From: an uncultured Bacteroidales bacterium
GTDB taxonomy: Bacteria; Bacteroidota; Bacteroidia; Bacteroidales; Bacteroidaceae
Length of the DNA: 64,000 nt
NCBI GenBank assembly: GCA_902786925.1
Contig: CADAEK010000015.1
Span: forward strand, 1-64,000
Direction of reading: 5' to 3'
This document shows positions 17,101-24,864 of this stretch, piece after piece. The notes beneath the pieces are model-generated. The model did not search any database and was not told the DNA's origin. It saw nothing but the letters and a program-made list of their open reading frames with translations. The translations under genes were made by a program, and so were the position numbers. The first letter of the stretch is position 1, and the number at the start of each line of letters is the position of its first letter.

Positions 17101-17530
17101 TCAAATACTTCTCATCCCCCAAAGCGGTGATGTCGCCAGGTTTCTGCGAGATGCGGTACCAAATCTTCGGCTCATCCGTATGGCGCGTATAGAAAATCAT
17201 TACCCGTTCATCTGGCAGCACCACAAAAGTAGGGTTGTTATGATCGTCTGGTTGAAAATAGGAACGAACCAGCACATCCGTCTTCCGCTTTGTGAGCCAG
17301 TCATACTGCGTAGCCTTCACATTGCCATGCACATCAATGTAGCCAATATAAGACGCGTTGATAGTCCCCGCCTCGTTTTCATAGTGTAAAGCACGAGGGT
17401 CAGCAAACCAGCACCAGGCGCCCTCTTCCGCCATCACCGTGCCACTGTAGGCCTCTGCGTCCTGTGCCATAACGGGCAACAATGAAGCCACCAGCAAAAA
17501 TGCTGGAAATAATAGTTTTGCCATTACCAT
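14153..17530 (-). CDS. secreted multidomain BNR-propeller protein, ulvan-lyase-like
   Basis: 1125 residues (MAKLL at 17524 is an alternative start). Signal peptide ends near LPVMAQ. Residues about 28-450 look like a BNR_4 seven-bladed propeller, with ADPRALHY, FQPDDHNNPTF (His97) and IFYTRH (His117), the pattern seen in PL24/PL25 ulvan lyases, in which histidines act in catalysis. Residues about 655-720 resemble the atrophied bacterial Ig domain (VVWKSSDEDII), about 725-905 a LamG/concanavalin-like domain (GKIDQFRMYNVCLTRKE), and about 925-1070 a carbohydrate-binding module. A C-terminal tail (YYSLSGARRSFPLPGVNIV) is shared in style with the protein at 57497. Probably a polysaccharide-degrading or -binding enzyme; substrate unproven. 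Confidence 0.7.
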   Translation of the reverse strand: MVMAKLLFPAFLLVASLLPVMAQDAEAYSGTVMAEEGAWCWFADPRALHYENEAGTINASYIGYIDVHGNVKATQYDWLTKRKTDVLVRSYFQPDDHNNPTFVVLPDERVMIFYTRHTDEPKIWYRISQKPGDITALGDEKYLTTANNTTYPSPFILSDDPNHIYLCWRGINWHPTIARITMPDGNDNCQFDFGPKQIVQSTGARPYAKYQSNGKDRIYVSYTTGHPDNEMPDWLYFNVIDINHGDGPVLRDMNGKLLSVINNGVFNVNKTDSYASSYPATIVDRTANVRNWVWQIALDKDENPVIAYPHIDNVKTSHVYWCARWTGSAWQNTRVQNGGHAFHQNWNSTERCYSGGMAIDPDNVNDLYLSIPTQDGGYNKDGVYEIWKYTIGEDGQVAGSEQVTKNSEKNNMRPFILPGSKNSKMRLVWMNGDYYYWMVKQGYPKGYPTSIRCDYAWEEQLTPQMENAPQKDRFCLCKDNTLSFVFHTSGAWKNYTGTLLSNGSDCSYAIGEDYYPVFTIGGKSYKSQNRLLTSDNWATQSNGTNGDNHPTELPMWVLTMTYDGKVMTTYRNGLVDQVIEVEGLNDIVFNGNGENYGQGLWVTEEFYACASPLTVQERVKNLQAEYKKQEYQQALQHIQLPQETRADLVLPKTMLNNQVNVVWKSSDEDIITSDGVLMPLKKDADVELTASIGEKSRTFKVKALARDIEKNLLYSKEELDLTGNTAGGWNSNRYEVAPEGLLKDLRSFTFLVTINAKNLAKAPRIYDFGSGSGNSLFLRAAPLSAGVKYNGGTTTMVNSSTTMNTGQKYKLAVSYDAATKLTTIYVDGEVSTSGMANLVEAYQLEQLSGDARNYIGRTQWWDSNYAADNVDFVGKIDQFRMYNVCLTRKEICELQGIPFEVAELPGDLQNGDFEGTYTVLPGSGVSSNRAIYVPEGWTVDYSVRNENDFNAFKGGDLLYDQFFAAKPQNAEGDKQTLWVRQRWGQSSIGFYQDVKLAAGRYTLSADIYASDISDGTYVYVNKVQKMVSTAHAWETVSIDFNADAEESFRVGCQTLHLDSEGERICAFDNFRLALMEEEPDAIRQPSAKNASRAYYSLSGARRSFPLPGVNIVKESDGKHQKVLVW

Positions 17531-17555
17531 AGGTATTAATTAGTTAGTTGTCGTG

Positions 17556-17563
17556 CAAAGATA
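17556..17563 (-). promoter_or_regulatory. -7 element of the BNR-propeller gene
   Basis: TATCTTTG on the minus strand, 26 nt before the ATG at 17530. No convincing -33 box. Confidence 0.5.
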
Positions 17564-17603
17564 GGCAAACTATTCAAAATAGAAATAGGAATCGCCCCAA
17601 AAA

Positions 17604-17625
17604 AGGAATAAAATTCCTACATTTG
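17604..17625 (+). promoter_or_regulatory. thioesterase -7 element with overlapping palindrome
   Basis: TACATTTG (17618-17625) lies 26 nt before the ATG. Immediately upstream and sharing its first T is the palindrome AGGAAT-AAA-ATTCCT (17604-17618), which sits between the -33 and -7 positions where an operator would block polymerase. Confidence 0.5.
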
Positions 17626-17650
17626 CAGCCAGAAAAAAAGAATAGACACC

Positions 17651-18064
17651 ATGACACTACTTGAAACCCTCAACGCAAACGACCACTTTGCCCACAGCAT
17701 CGGGGCACAACTCACCGAAGTGCGGGAAGGCTATGCGAAAGCTGAGCTGACCGTAGAGGAGCAGCACTTGAATGCGGCAGGCGTGTGCCAAGGGGGAGTC
17801 ATGTACACCTTGTCCGACCTGGCCTTTGCTGGAGTAGCCAACTGCCACGGCACGCTCACGCTGGGCATCAACAATACCATCACCTTCTTGAAGTCAGGAC
17901 AACTGGGCGACCGCATCATTGCAGAATGCACTGAGCTGCACGATCACCACAAGCTGCCCTATTGCGAAATACGGGTAACCAACCAAAAGGGAGAACTGCT
18001 GGCCGTGATGACAGGACTTGCCTACCGCCTGAAGCAAGACTACCCCTTCGAGGCACTGATGTAA
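17651..18064 (+). CDS. PaaI-family acyl-CoA thioesterase
   Basis: 137 residues, a single hotdog domain. The PaaI signature is visible as HLNAAGVCQGGVMYTLSDLAF (about 38-58), with the GG that caps the central helix and the Asp that acts in catalysis. Such enzymes hydrolyse aryl- or acyl-CoA thioesters. Its presence a few kb from two paaK genes and iorAB makes aryl-CoA a plausible substrate, though it is separated by the BNR gene and has its own promoter. The following PHP gene starts 31 nt downstream, suggesting cotranscription. Confidence 0.85.
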   Translation: MTLLETLNANDHFAHSIGAQLTEVREGYAKAELTVEEQHLNAAGVCQGGVMYTLSDLAFAGVANCHGTLTLGINNTITFLKSGQLGDRIIAECTELHDHHKLPYCEIRVTNQKGELLAVMTGLAYRLKQDYPFEALM

Positions 18065-18095
18065 CCCACTAAGCCTCCAAGAGGCAGGATTCTCT

Positions 18096-18812
18096 ATGCA
18101 AACATTACTTGACGTTCATACCCACACCATCGTGTCAGGCCATGCGTTCTGCACCCTCAACGAAATGATAGCTGAGGCACAAAAGCACGACCTGGCACTC
18201 TTTGGTGTGACCGAGCACGGGCCTGCCATTCCTGGCACGTGCACCGAAATCTATTTCCGCAACATCCACGTAGTGCCACGCCAGTATGGCAACATGCGCC
18301 TGCTGTTAGGTGCGGAACTGAACATTATTGACTATGAGGGTAACGTGGACATCACAAACCCTCACACACTCGACTGCATGGACCACATCATTGCAGGCCT
18401 TCACCAGCTCTGCTACACCGATGGCACCCGCGAGCAGAACACCTCTGCCTTGATTGGCGCCATCGAGAATCCACGCATCCACATCATCTCTCATCCTTGT
18501 GATGGCACAGCCTCCGACTTCGACCTTGAAGCCGTAGTGCTGGCAGCCAAGCGCACAGGCACGCTTCTCGAGCTCAACAGCAGTTCGCTCAATCCTGTGC
18601 GCCATAAGGAACTTGCCCACCCGCTGTTTGTCGAGATGCTTCGCCTCTGCAAGCAGCATGAAGTGCCCATCATTCTCGGAAGTGATGCCCACCACACTTC
18701 TGCCATCTGCGACTATCGTTTCGCCTTGCCGCTGCTCGAGGAGACAGCCTTTCCCGAAGCGCTCATCATCAACAACAAGCCAAAGGATTTCCTTCAAATC
18801 ATCGGAAAATAA
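18096..18812 (+). CDS. PHP-domain phosphoesterase, YcdX type
   Basis: 238 residues. Metal-binding PHP motifs appear in order: LDVHTHTIVSGHA (about 5-17), FGVTEHG (about 36-42), LLGAELNI, HIISHPCDG and GSDAHHT near the C terminus. This is the YcdX branch of the PHP family, trinuclear-metal phosphatases. Physiological substrate is not deducible. Stands 31 nt after the thioesterase gene. Confidence 0.85.
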   Translation: MQTLLDVHTHTIVSGHAFCTLNEMIAEAQKHDLALFGVTEHGPAIPGTCTEIYFRNIHVVPRQYGNMRLLLGAELNIIDYEGNVDITNPHTLDCMDHIIAGLHQLCYTDGTREQNTSALIGAIENPRIHIISHPCDGTASDFDLEAVVLAAKRTGTLLELNSSSLNPVRHKELAHPLFVEMLRLCKQHEVPIILGSDAHHTSAICDYRFALPLLEETAFPEALIINNKPKDFLQIIGK

Positions 18813-18873
18813 GGGACAAATCGCCCTTTTCCCACCTTTTTTATGTTGTAGAGCAAAAAAACATGTAAAAAGT

Positions 18874-18904
18874 TTTGCCAGTAAAGAAATAAGCCCTACC
18901 TTTG
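18874..18904 (+). promoter_or_regulatory. promoter of tRNA-Phe
   Basis: TTTG (18874-18877), 19 nt, TACCTTTG (18897-18904), followed by cactcgcaa. The same core and the same downstream bases occur at the tRNA-Glu promoter (34848-34878). Confidence 0.85.
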
Positions 18905-18931
18905 CACTCGCAAAACAAAAACAACCACGTT

Positions 18932-19004
18932 GGTGCCATAGCTCAGTTGGTAGAGCATCGGACTGAAAATCCGTGTGTCCCCGGTTCGAATCCTGGTGGT
19001 ACCA
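18932..19004 (+). tRNA. tRNA-Phe (GAA)
   Basis: 73 nt. Acceptor GGTGCCA pairs with TGGTACC (one G-U). D-stem GCTC/GAGC. The anticodon loop CTGAAAA carries GAA at 18965-18967. The T-arm is CCCGG-TTCGAAT-CCTGG with one C-T mismatch, and the top anticodon-stem pair is U-U. CCA is not encoded. Confidence 0.95.
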
Positions 19005-19009
19005 CAAGT

Positions 19010-19047
19010 AACTCCTGATAGACAAATTGCCTATCAGGAGTTTTCTT
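19010..19047 (+). terminator. terminator after tRNA-Phe
   Basis: AACTCCTGATAG (19010-19021) pairs with CTATCAGGAGTT (19031-19042), then TTCTTTT. Confidence 0.9.
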
Positions 19048-19115
19048 TTATAGGAAAAACAACACACCACATATAAAAAATCTGGCAAAAAGCAGCTTAC
19101 GTAAAGAATTATCCC

Positions 19116-19123
19116 TACATTTG
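19116..19123 (+). promoter_or_regulatory. -7 element of the symporter gene
   Basis: TACATTTG, 59 nt before the ATG at 19182; no clear -33 TTG. Confidence 0.45.
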
Positions 19124-19181
19124 TATCGTGAACCTTTCTAGGAGCCTATTAACCTAATAATGAAAATTGCCAGATACTGAC

Positions 19182-21149
19182 ATGGATAAACAATTGAGCA
19201 TTACAGAATCGCTGAGTCAAAGCGGACTTGAAGCAATAGACTATCTGATACTACTTATCTACATCGCCATGCTCATCTGTCTCGGTTTCTTCCTTAACTA
19301 CAGCCGAGAGAACAAGAGCAAAAAAAAAACAGCAGCCAACTATTTCCTTGCCGGCAACACGCTGACATGGTGGGCCGTGGGAGCCTCGCTCATCGCGGCG
19401 AACATCTCAACAGAGCAATTCATCGGTATGGCCGGAACAGGCTATGCTGACGGCATCGCCATAGCCACTTACGAAATTATGGCTGCCATCGCACTAGTCC
19501 TCATTGGCAAATTCTTCTTGCCTATCATGATGGAACGCCAAATACTCACCGTTCCCCAGTTCCTGCAGGAACGCTATTCAAGGGGTGTAGGGTTGGCCTT
19601 CTCCATCTTCTGGATACTCCTGTACATCTTCATCAACATCACCACTGTAGCATGGCTCGGCTCATTAGGCATTGAGCAGATTATGGGGCTGAAAGGGACA
19701 TACGTCTCCATCATGGGGATAAGCGTCTCCATACGCACCCTGCTCACCATGTCCCTCTTCCTGATTGCCGGCATTGCCTCTATCCAAGGCGGCATGACAT
19801 CGGTAGCATGGTCAGACGTCATGCAGTTTGTCTTCATCATCGGTGGCGGCATTGCCGTCTCTTACTATGCACTACGCGCGGTTGGTGACTACGACGACTC
19901 CTTCCTGGATGGATGCACGAAGCTGTACAATTTCTATGCCAACGAAGACATCGGACCCGATGTCCATCTCCATCTGGTCACGCAGAAGAGCCAAGCGCCA
20001 GAGGCCTTCGCCAATGTGCCGGGCATCGCAGCCATCGTTGGCGGCATCTGGCTCAGCAATATTGCGTATTGGGCATTCAACCAATACATCATACAGAAGG
20101 GACTCGCTGCCCAGAGCATCAAAGAGGCTCAGAAGGGACTCTTGTTTGCCGCCTTCATGAAAATCATCATCCCCGCCATCGTCATCATTCCTGGCCTTTG
20201 TGCTTTCTACATTATCAAGAACAATGACGGGTTGTACCTACAGAACCCTATCCTCAACTCAGACGAGGCATACCCGTGGCTGATTCGCAACTACATCCCC
20301 ACAGGCATCAAGGGACTTGCGCTGGTAGCCATCTATGCAGCCATCATCTCCTCGCTAGCCTCCATGCTGAACAGTGCTGCCACCATATTCACCATGGACA
20401 TCTACCGGAAGAGCATCAACCCCAAAGCCAGCGGCGAGAAGCTGGTGAGCATCGGTCGCACCTTCACCATCTTTGCGCTCCTCGTTGCTGCCATTGCGGT
20501 CAACCCCATGCTGTCAGGGCGCGACCAGGCCTTCCTGTACATCCAAGAATACTCAGGCCTCATCTTCCCCGGCATCGTTATCGTCTGCGGCTTCGGTCTC
20601 CTCTGGAAACGGGCATCAACCCTGGCTGCCATCTGGAGCGCCATCCTGACTGTGCCGCTCGGTCTGCTGCTCAAACTGGGCTTCCCCGAAACTCCATTCA
20701 TTCTCCGCATAGGTTATGTGTTCATCATCCTGTCGGCCATCTTCATCATGCTGTCATTCATCAACGAACATGTTGAGCCCAGCCAGAAGATACCGGACAT
20801 GGTTCTCAACTCCATGAAGAAGTGGAGCTACATATTAGGTGGCATCGCCGCCTTCCTCATTGGGGCAGCCATCTTCGTCAGCATCGGTTCTCTCCTGCTT
20901 CCCCCCGACGCAACGCCATACAACAATGCCATTGCCTACCTGAACGACATCGGGTTCGAGGCATTCTATTTCTTTGGAGCGTTTATCGGCTCATGCGCCA
21001 TGCTGCTCTACTCCAACGTGTTCAGCCATATGCAAGACCGCAAGGCGCTCATCATCAACCCGAGCATCTTCAAGACCACCAGAAGCTATACCATAGGTGC
21101 CATTGGCATTTGCCTTATTACACTCATCCTGTACATCATCTTCTGGTAA
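19182..21149 (+). CDS. SSS-family sodium/solute symporter
   Basis: 655 residues from ATG 19182 (an upstream in-frame TTG at 19167 has no better support). About 14 hydrophobic spans are visible. Sodium/solute symporter features include NYFLAGNTLTWWAVGASLIAANIS (first core helices) and the SGLT-type helix with SVAWSDVMQFVFIIGGG. Similar Bacteroidales proteins are annotated as SGLT-like sugar transporters, but the solute (sugar, inositol or carboxylate) is not readable. Monocistronic, closed by a strong terminator. Confidence 0.88.
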   Translation: MDKQLSITESLSQSGLEAIDYLILLIYIAMLICLGFFLNYSRENKSKKKTAANYFLAGNTLTWWAVGASLIAANISTEQFIGMAGTGYADGIAIATYEIMAAIALVLIGKFFLPIMMERQILTVPQFLQERYSRGVGLAFSIFWILLYIFINITTVAWLGSLGIEQIMGLKGTYVSIMGISVSIRTLLTMSLFLIAGIASIQGGMTSVAWSDVMQFVFIIGGGIAVSYYALRAVGDYDDSFLDGCTKLYNFYANEDIGPDVHLHLVTQKSQAPEAFANVPGIAAIVGGIWLSNIAYWAFNQYIIQKGLAAQSIKEAQKGLLFAAFMKIIIPAIVIIPGLCAFYIIKNNDGLYLQNPILNSDEAYPWLIRNYIPTGIKGLALVAIYAAIISSLASMLNSAATIFTMDIYRKSINPKASGEKLVSIGRTFTIFALLVAAIAVNPMLSGRDQAFLYIQEYSGLIFPGIVIVCGFGLLWKRASTLAAIWSAILTVPLGLLLKLGFPETPFILRIGYVFIILSAIFIMLSFINEHVEPSQKIPDMVLNSMKKWSYILGGIAAFLIGAAIFVSIGSLLLPPDATPYNNAIAYLNDIGFEAFYFFGAFIGSCAMLLYSNVFSHMQDRKALIINPSIFKTTRSYTIGAIGICLITLILYIIFW

Positions 21150-21170
21150 AAACCAGTTATAGCATAAAGC

Positions 21171-21213
21171 AATGAGGAGGGACGTTCGTCTGAACGTCCC
21201 TCCTCATTATTTT
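21171..21213. terminator. terminator between symporter and MaoC genes
   Basis: A 17-bp perfect stem, 21171-21187 with 21192-21208, loop GTCT, flanked by AT-rich sequence. It lies between convergent genes and can serve both strands. Confidence 0.9.
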
Positions 21214-21258
21214 ATGTCATTGGAGAAAGAAGACCGAGAGCCTCTCCTCTGCTACATG

Positions 21259-21723
21259 CTAATTAAAGTAGTACAAGAAGGTAGCAATACCCTCAAGCGC
21301 CTGCTTCTTCTGGTTCTCAATCTCCAGCTTGAACTTGATTTGCGCCTTGCAGATACCACGAATATTGCTGATATCATGCAGACTTGCTGTCAAGCGCACA
21401 CGCTGACCTGCCAACACGGGCTGACCGAACTTCATCTGATCCATGCCGTAGTTGACCAGCATCTTCACATTGTTCACCTGAATCAGTTCCTGCCATAGAT
21501 GAGGAAGGAGCGAAAGAGTGAGATAGCCATGAGCAATAGTGGATTTATAGGGGCTTTCCACCTTGGCGCGCTCTGGATCCACATGAATCCACTGGTGGTC
21601 GAGGGTGGCATCAGCAAAGAGGTTGATGCGCTCCTGCGATACTTCAAGCCACTCGCTTGTACCAATCACTTCGCCCAGATGCGAAGCAAACTCGTCGTAT
21701 GAATTGACTACTAGCTGTCCCAT
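21259..21723 (-). CDS. MaoC-like hydratase
   Basis: 154 residues, one hotdog domain with the hydratase-2 motif: DATLDHQWIHVDPERA, then SPYKSTIAHGYLTLSLLP. MaoC-type enzymes hydrate enoyl-CoA with R stereochemistry; short single-domain forms are common and often of unknown substrate. There are no fatty acid genes beside it. A -7 element TACCTTTG lies on the minus strand at 21765-21758. Confidence 0.85.
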   Translation of the reverse strand: MGQLVVNSYDEFASHLGEVIGTSEWLEVSQERINLFADATLDHQWIHVDPERAKVESPYKSTIAHGYLTLSLLPHLWQELIQVNNVKMLVNYGMDQMKFGQPVLAGQRVRLTASLHDISNIRGICKAQIKFKLEIENQKKQALEGIATFLYYFN

Positions 21724-21858
21724 ATCAGTCTTTTAGAAGGTTTGGTTGATTGAAATGCAAAGGTACTGAAAATATTATGAACAGCGAATTTCTTATGAAC
21801 TATTTGCACGTATCCGAACAAAAATAAAAAGTTTATCTTACATTTAGAACAAAAAGAG

Positions 21859-21888
21859 AAAGAGGAAACTGTTCCCAGTCTCCTCTTT
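21859..21888 (-). terminator. terminator after rplS
   Basis: AAAGAGGA (21859-21866) with TCCTCTTT (21881-21888), continued by ACTG/CAGT after a single mismatch, loop TTCC; followed on the minus strand by an interrupted T stretch. Confidence 0.75.
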
Positions 21889-21932
21889 GACTTTTCATTG
21901 TCTTAAGTTGCTTCGTGTGAAGCCACCCAAGT

Positions 21933-22310
21933 TTAAGCCTCTTTTTTCTTACCAGAAAGCTTTTCCTTGATACGAGCCTTCTTACCGGTGAGGTTGCGGA
22001 GATAGTAGAGCTTAGCGCGACGAACCTTACCAATCTTGTTCACCTCGATAGAATCGATGTTAGGTGAGTTGAGTGGGAAGATACGCTCCACACCTACTGT
22101 TCCAGACATCTTGCGCACTGTGAAGCGCTTCTTGTCCTGGTGACCAGCAATCTTGATGACTACACCGCGGTAGAGCTGGATACGCTCCTTAGAACCCTCG
22201 ATAATCTTGTAAGCTACTGTTACAGTGTCACCTGCCTTGAACTCAGGGAACTGCTTTGGCTCAGAGGTCTGCATAGCCTCTTCAGCCACTTTAATCAAAT
22301 CTACTGCCAT
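21933..22310 (-). CDS. rplS: 50S ribosomal protein L19
   Basis: 125 residues. The L19 core is clear: [47 protein letters not shown] and [19 protein letters not shown]. It lies at the 30S-50S interface of the large subunit. A basic Lys-rich tail (KLSGKKKEA) extends the usual length slightly. Transcribed alone, not with rimM/trmD as in Proteobacteria, from a good promoter 130 nt upstream with a long leader. Confidence 0.97.
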   Translation of the reverse strand: MAVDLIKVAEEAMQTSEPKQFPEFKAGDTVTVAYKIIEGSKERIQLYRGVVIKIAGHQDKKRFTVRKMSGTVGVERIFPLNSPNIDSIEVNKIGKVRRAKLYYLRNLTGKKARIKEKLSGKKKEA

Positions 22311-22438
22311 TTGTTTTGAGTGATTTTAATAATTAAAGAGTTACAGCGAAGCATGCTCCTTTTCAGAACGTTGAAGCCATGTGCCTCAAATCCTTGGGCT
22401 CTCTCCCTATCGGACAGCGGCTTCGCCAAAAACAGCTG

Positions 22439-22469
22439 CAAAGGTACGAAGAAATCCAAATACCGGCAA
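22439..22469 (-). promoter_or_regulatory. promoter of rplS
   Basis: Minus strand TTG (22469-22467), 20 nt, TACCTTTG (22446-22439). It implies a leader of about 120 nt, long enough for autoregulatory structure, which I could not define. Confidence 0.75.
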
Positions 22470-22556
22470 GTGATTTTACACTTTTTTGCATTTCAGGCTC
22501 TTTCCGACGCCCTTTTAAGGGCATCTCCTCCGGGGGTGCACCCACAACATCAAAAT

Positions 22557-22621
22557 CGGTGTGACTCAGACCGACCATACCGGTGTGACTCAGACCGGCA
22601 CCCACGGTGTGACTCACACCG
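22557..22621. repeat. three tandem 17-bp near-palindromes, 24-bp period
   Basis: Copies at 22557-22573, 22581-22597 and 22605-22621 are exactly 24 bp apart, with different 7-bp spacers. The first two read CGGTGTGACTCAGACCG. The third reads CGGTGTGACTCACACCG, a perfect dyad. A fourth identical copy lies at 130-146. Confidence 0.85.
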
Positions 22622-22722
22622 CCTGAGCGGTGCAAGAAGCACTGTCGTGAGGAAGTATTACCACGATACGCTACAACGCATCATTACCCAATAAGGCATT
22701 ACTATGCCATCAAACAGAAAGC

Positions 22723-22752
22723 GGGGCTTGAGTCAGATGTGACTCAAGCCCC
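22723..22752 (-). terminator. terminator after GH97
   Basis: GGGGCTTGAGTCA (22723-22735) pairs with TGACTCAAGCCCC (22740-22752), 13 bp, loop GATG. No strong T-run, so efficiency is uncertain. Confidence 0.7.
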
Positions 22753-22809
22753 ACTCATTTCCTTGTCTGCAAGACGTACGCCTGCAGGCTCTATGTTGTA
22801 GCCTCACTC

Positions 22810-24753
22810 TTACTTGTTCACAATCACCAATCCGCCATTGGTTGGGATGGTGACAGCGATTTGTTTCTTGCCCTTGACGGTGGCAACGCTGCCGTTGAGT
22901 TGGGCATCATCGCTATAGACAAGGAGTTCTGTGCCTTTGCTAAAGAGGCTGAGGTCAATCTTCGTCTTCAGAGGCTGCTTGTCGGCATTGACACCAACGA
23001 TGAACCAGTGGTCGCCAGTACGACGGGCGATGATGGCGTACTTGCCAGGATAGCCGTCGATGAACTTCACCTCATCCCAAGTAGTGGGCACGTTCTTCAT
23101 GAAGTCAATGGCCCATGCAGGTGCATCGGTGAGGTTGTTGGGCGCAAGAGCGAAGTGCTGAACAGCGCTCTGGAAGAGCACAGCAGTAGCGAGAGCATAA
23201 ACGTCGGAAGTAACGCGATGTGTACCACGCTTGTTGCTGGCATCATAGTACTTGTTGAGGGTAGAACCGCCGAAGTCCATAGAACCGACGGTGTTGCGGA
23301 TGAAGGTATGCAGCGTAGCGTTCATAGCCTCAGCGTCGCAAGAGCCCTGTCCGAAGTGGAGGTTCTCCGAAGCGAGCACAGCCTCGCTGGCAGCATAGTT
23401 AGGATACATCTTCTCCCAACCGCGTGGCAGCGTGCAGCCGTGGAAAATCACTAGGATGCCGAAGTCGTTAGCATCGGAAAGGATATCTTCGTAGAGCTGC
23501 ATCATGTTCTGCTTGTCGCCACCGAAGAAGTCCACCTTGATGCCGCGGATGCCCACTTTCTTCATCCATGCCATCTCTGCACGGCGCTCACGGCTCTTGT
23601 CCATCTTGCCAAGAGGTGACTGAGGAGCGTCGTTCCATGTGCCGTTGGAGTTATACCAAAGGAAGAGGCCTACACCTTTCGTCTTGCCATAAGCAGCCAG
23701 CTCAGCGATTTTGTCATAGCCAATCTGCTTATCCCAAAGGGCATCGATGAGCACGGTCTGATAGCCCATGGCTGCGGAGAAGTCAATGTAACGCTTCTGC
23801 TCGTCGTAGTTGCAGCTTGGATCCATGCCGATAATCCAACTCCAAGAGCCCTTGCCGTAGATGTATTCCTGTGAAGCCTTATACTTCTGCTCGGTCAAGT
23901 CGAAAGGAACGGTGGTCTCGACGATGTTAGCCAAAGTCGTGCCCACGGTAATGGTGCGCCAAGGTGTCTCACAGGGCAGTGCCACAGAAGCAGAGGTACT
24001 GCCCCAGCCGTTGCACTCACCCTGCTGAGGGAAGCCTATCTTGTAGAGGCCATTTGTCACATTGAGCAGTCGGCTGGCCACATAACTACCATCGACGCCA
24101 GTCTCGCTGATGAGCGCCCATCCTTTGTCGCCCAAGTGGAAAAGGCAAGGGAATGAATAGCCTTCGCCCCATCCGTTTTTGCCCATTTGGTCATCGAGCG
24201 TGTAGCTAGTCTCGTAGCTGGGCGATGTGCGTGCAAAACCACCCATTGGGCGAGACTGAGGACACAAGAAAGTGGTTGTGCCTTCAGGCAGCTTGAAACC
24301 ACTTGCTTCTGAGTTTACCACACACACCTTCGTATCACGCTGTGGAAAAATACGATAGCGGAAAGCTACATCACGGTTGCTGACACGGAAGATGACATCC
24401 ATCACCTTCTTGCCCTGCTTCTCGAAACTGCACACTGCCTCGGTTGCCTCGTAATCAACGTGGCTCTGTTTGATGTTGCGCAAGTCATAGGATTCCTTCA
24501 CAGTCTTCACTTCGCAACCAGCCAAGGTCAAATCCGTCGTGTAATTGCCCATGTTCGTTTCCAAGCCCAACGGTGAATTCTCAATAAATACGGTGGCGCC
24601 CAGATTGACACGATAGGTGGCAATTCCATTCTGATCATCCACCACCACGGTCAGTTTCCCATCAGGACTTGTAAAAGACTTCTCTGTCGCCCAAGCAGAC
24701 GACCATACGCTTGCCAACGCAAGCACTGCTAAGATTGTTTTCTTCATATTCAT
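22810..24753 (-). CDS. GH97 alpha-glycosidase
   Basis: 647 residues, full length for GH97, with a signal peptide ending near SSAWA. The N-terminal beta-sandwich (about 24-285) is followed by a TIM barrel opening at GSWSWIIGMDPSCNYDEQKRYIDFSAAMGYQTVLID. GIKVDFFGG places an aspartate (Asp408) where the retaining alpha-galactosidase branch has its nucleophile; inverting SusB-type members use glutamates instead. So an alpha-galactosidase-like retaining enzyme is likelier than an alpha-glucosidase. Paired with a GH115 gene on the same strand, it probably trims side chains of plant polysaccharide in the periplasm. Confidence 0.88.
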   Translation of the reverse strand: MNMKKTILAVLALASVWSSAWATEKSFTSPDGKLTVVVDDQNGIATYRVNLGATVFIENSPLGLETNMGNYTTDLTLAGCEVKTVKESYDLRNIKQSHVDYEATEAVCSFEKQGKKVMDVIFRVSNRDVAFRYRIFPQRDTKVCVVNSEASGFKLPEGTTTFLCPQSRPMGGFARTSPSYETSYTLDDQMGKNGWGEGYSFPCLFHLGDKGWALISETGVDGSYVASRLLNVTNGLYKIGFPQQGECNGWGSTSASVALPCETPWRTITVGTTLANIVETTVPFDLTEQKYKASQEYIYGKGSWSWIIGMDPSCNYDEQKRYIDFSAAMGYQTVLIDALWDKQIGYDKIAELAAYGKTKGVGLFLWYNSNGTWNDAPQSPLGKMDKSRERRAEMAWMKKVGIRGIKVDFFGGDKQNMMQLYEDILSDANDFGILVIFHGCTLPRGWEKMYPNYAASEAVLASENLHFGQGSCDAEAMNATLHTFIRNTVGSMDFGGSTLNKYYDASNKRGTHRVTSDVYALATAVLFQSAVQHFALAPNNLTDAPAWAIDFMKNVPTTWDEVKFIDGYPGKYAIIARRTGDHWFIVGVNADKQPLKTKIDLSLFSKGTELLVYSDDAQLNGSVATVKGKKQIAVTIPTNGGLVIVNK

Positions 24754-24791
24754 ATTTTGGAAATAGTTTTATGTTAGAACAAATGCGTGTG

Positions 24792-24799
24792 CAAAGATA
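24792..24799 (-). promoter_or_regulatory. -7 element of GH97
   Basis: Minus strand TATCTTTG, 38 nt before the ATG; a TTTTTG lies 21 nt further upstream (ending at 24821), one base off the usual spacing. Confidence 0.6.
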
Positions 24800-24864
24800 C
24801 ACTTTTTCACCCACTCCATCCAAAAATCATGTAACACTCCTTTTCACTTATGTTACGAATCGTT

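Larger units (their letters stand above)
22311..22809. other. 500-bp gene-free region between rplS and GH97
   Basis: No credible gene on either strand. It contains the rplS leader and promoter, three tandem copies of the 17-bp near-palindrome, and the GH97 terminator; the remainder shows no pattern I recognise. Confidence 0.7.

Noticed and set aside
18306..19088. 260-residue minus-strand frame over the PHP gene and tRNA-Phe
   Set aside because: It crosses a tRNA and a conserved sense gene; Cys/Arg-rich low-quality translation.
22557..22621. Possible CRISPR array
   Set aside because: Repeats are only 17 bp with 7-bp spacers, and no cas genes are near. A short intergenic dyad family fits better.
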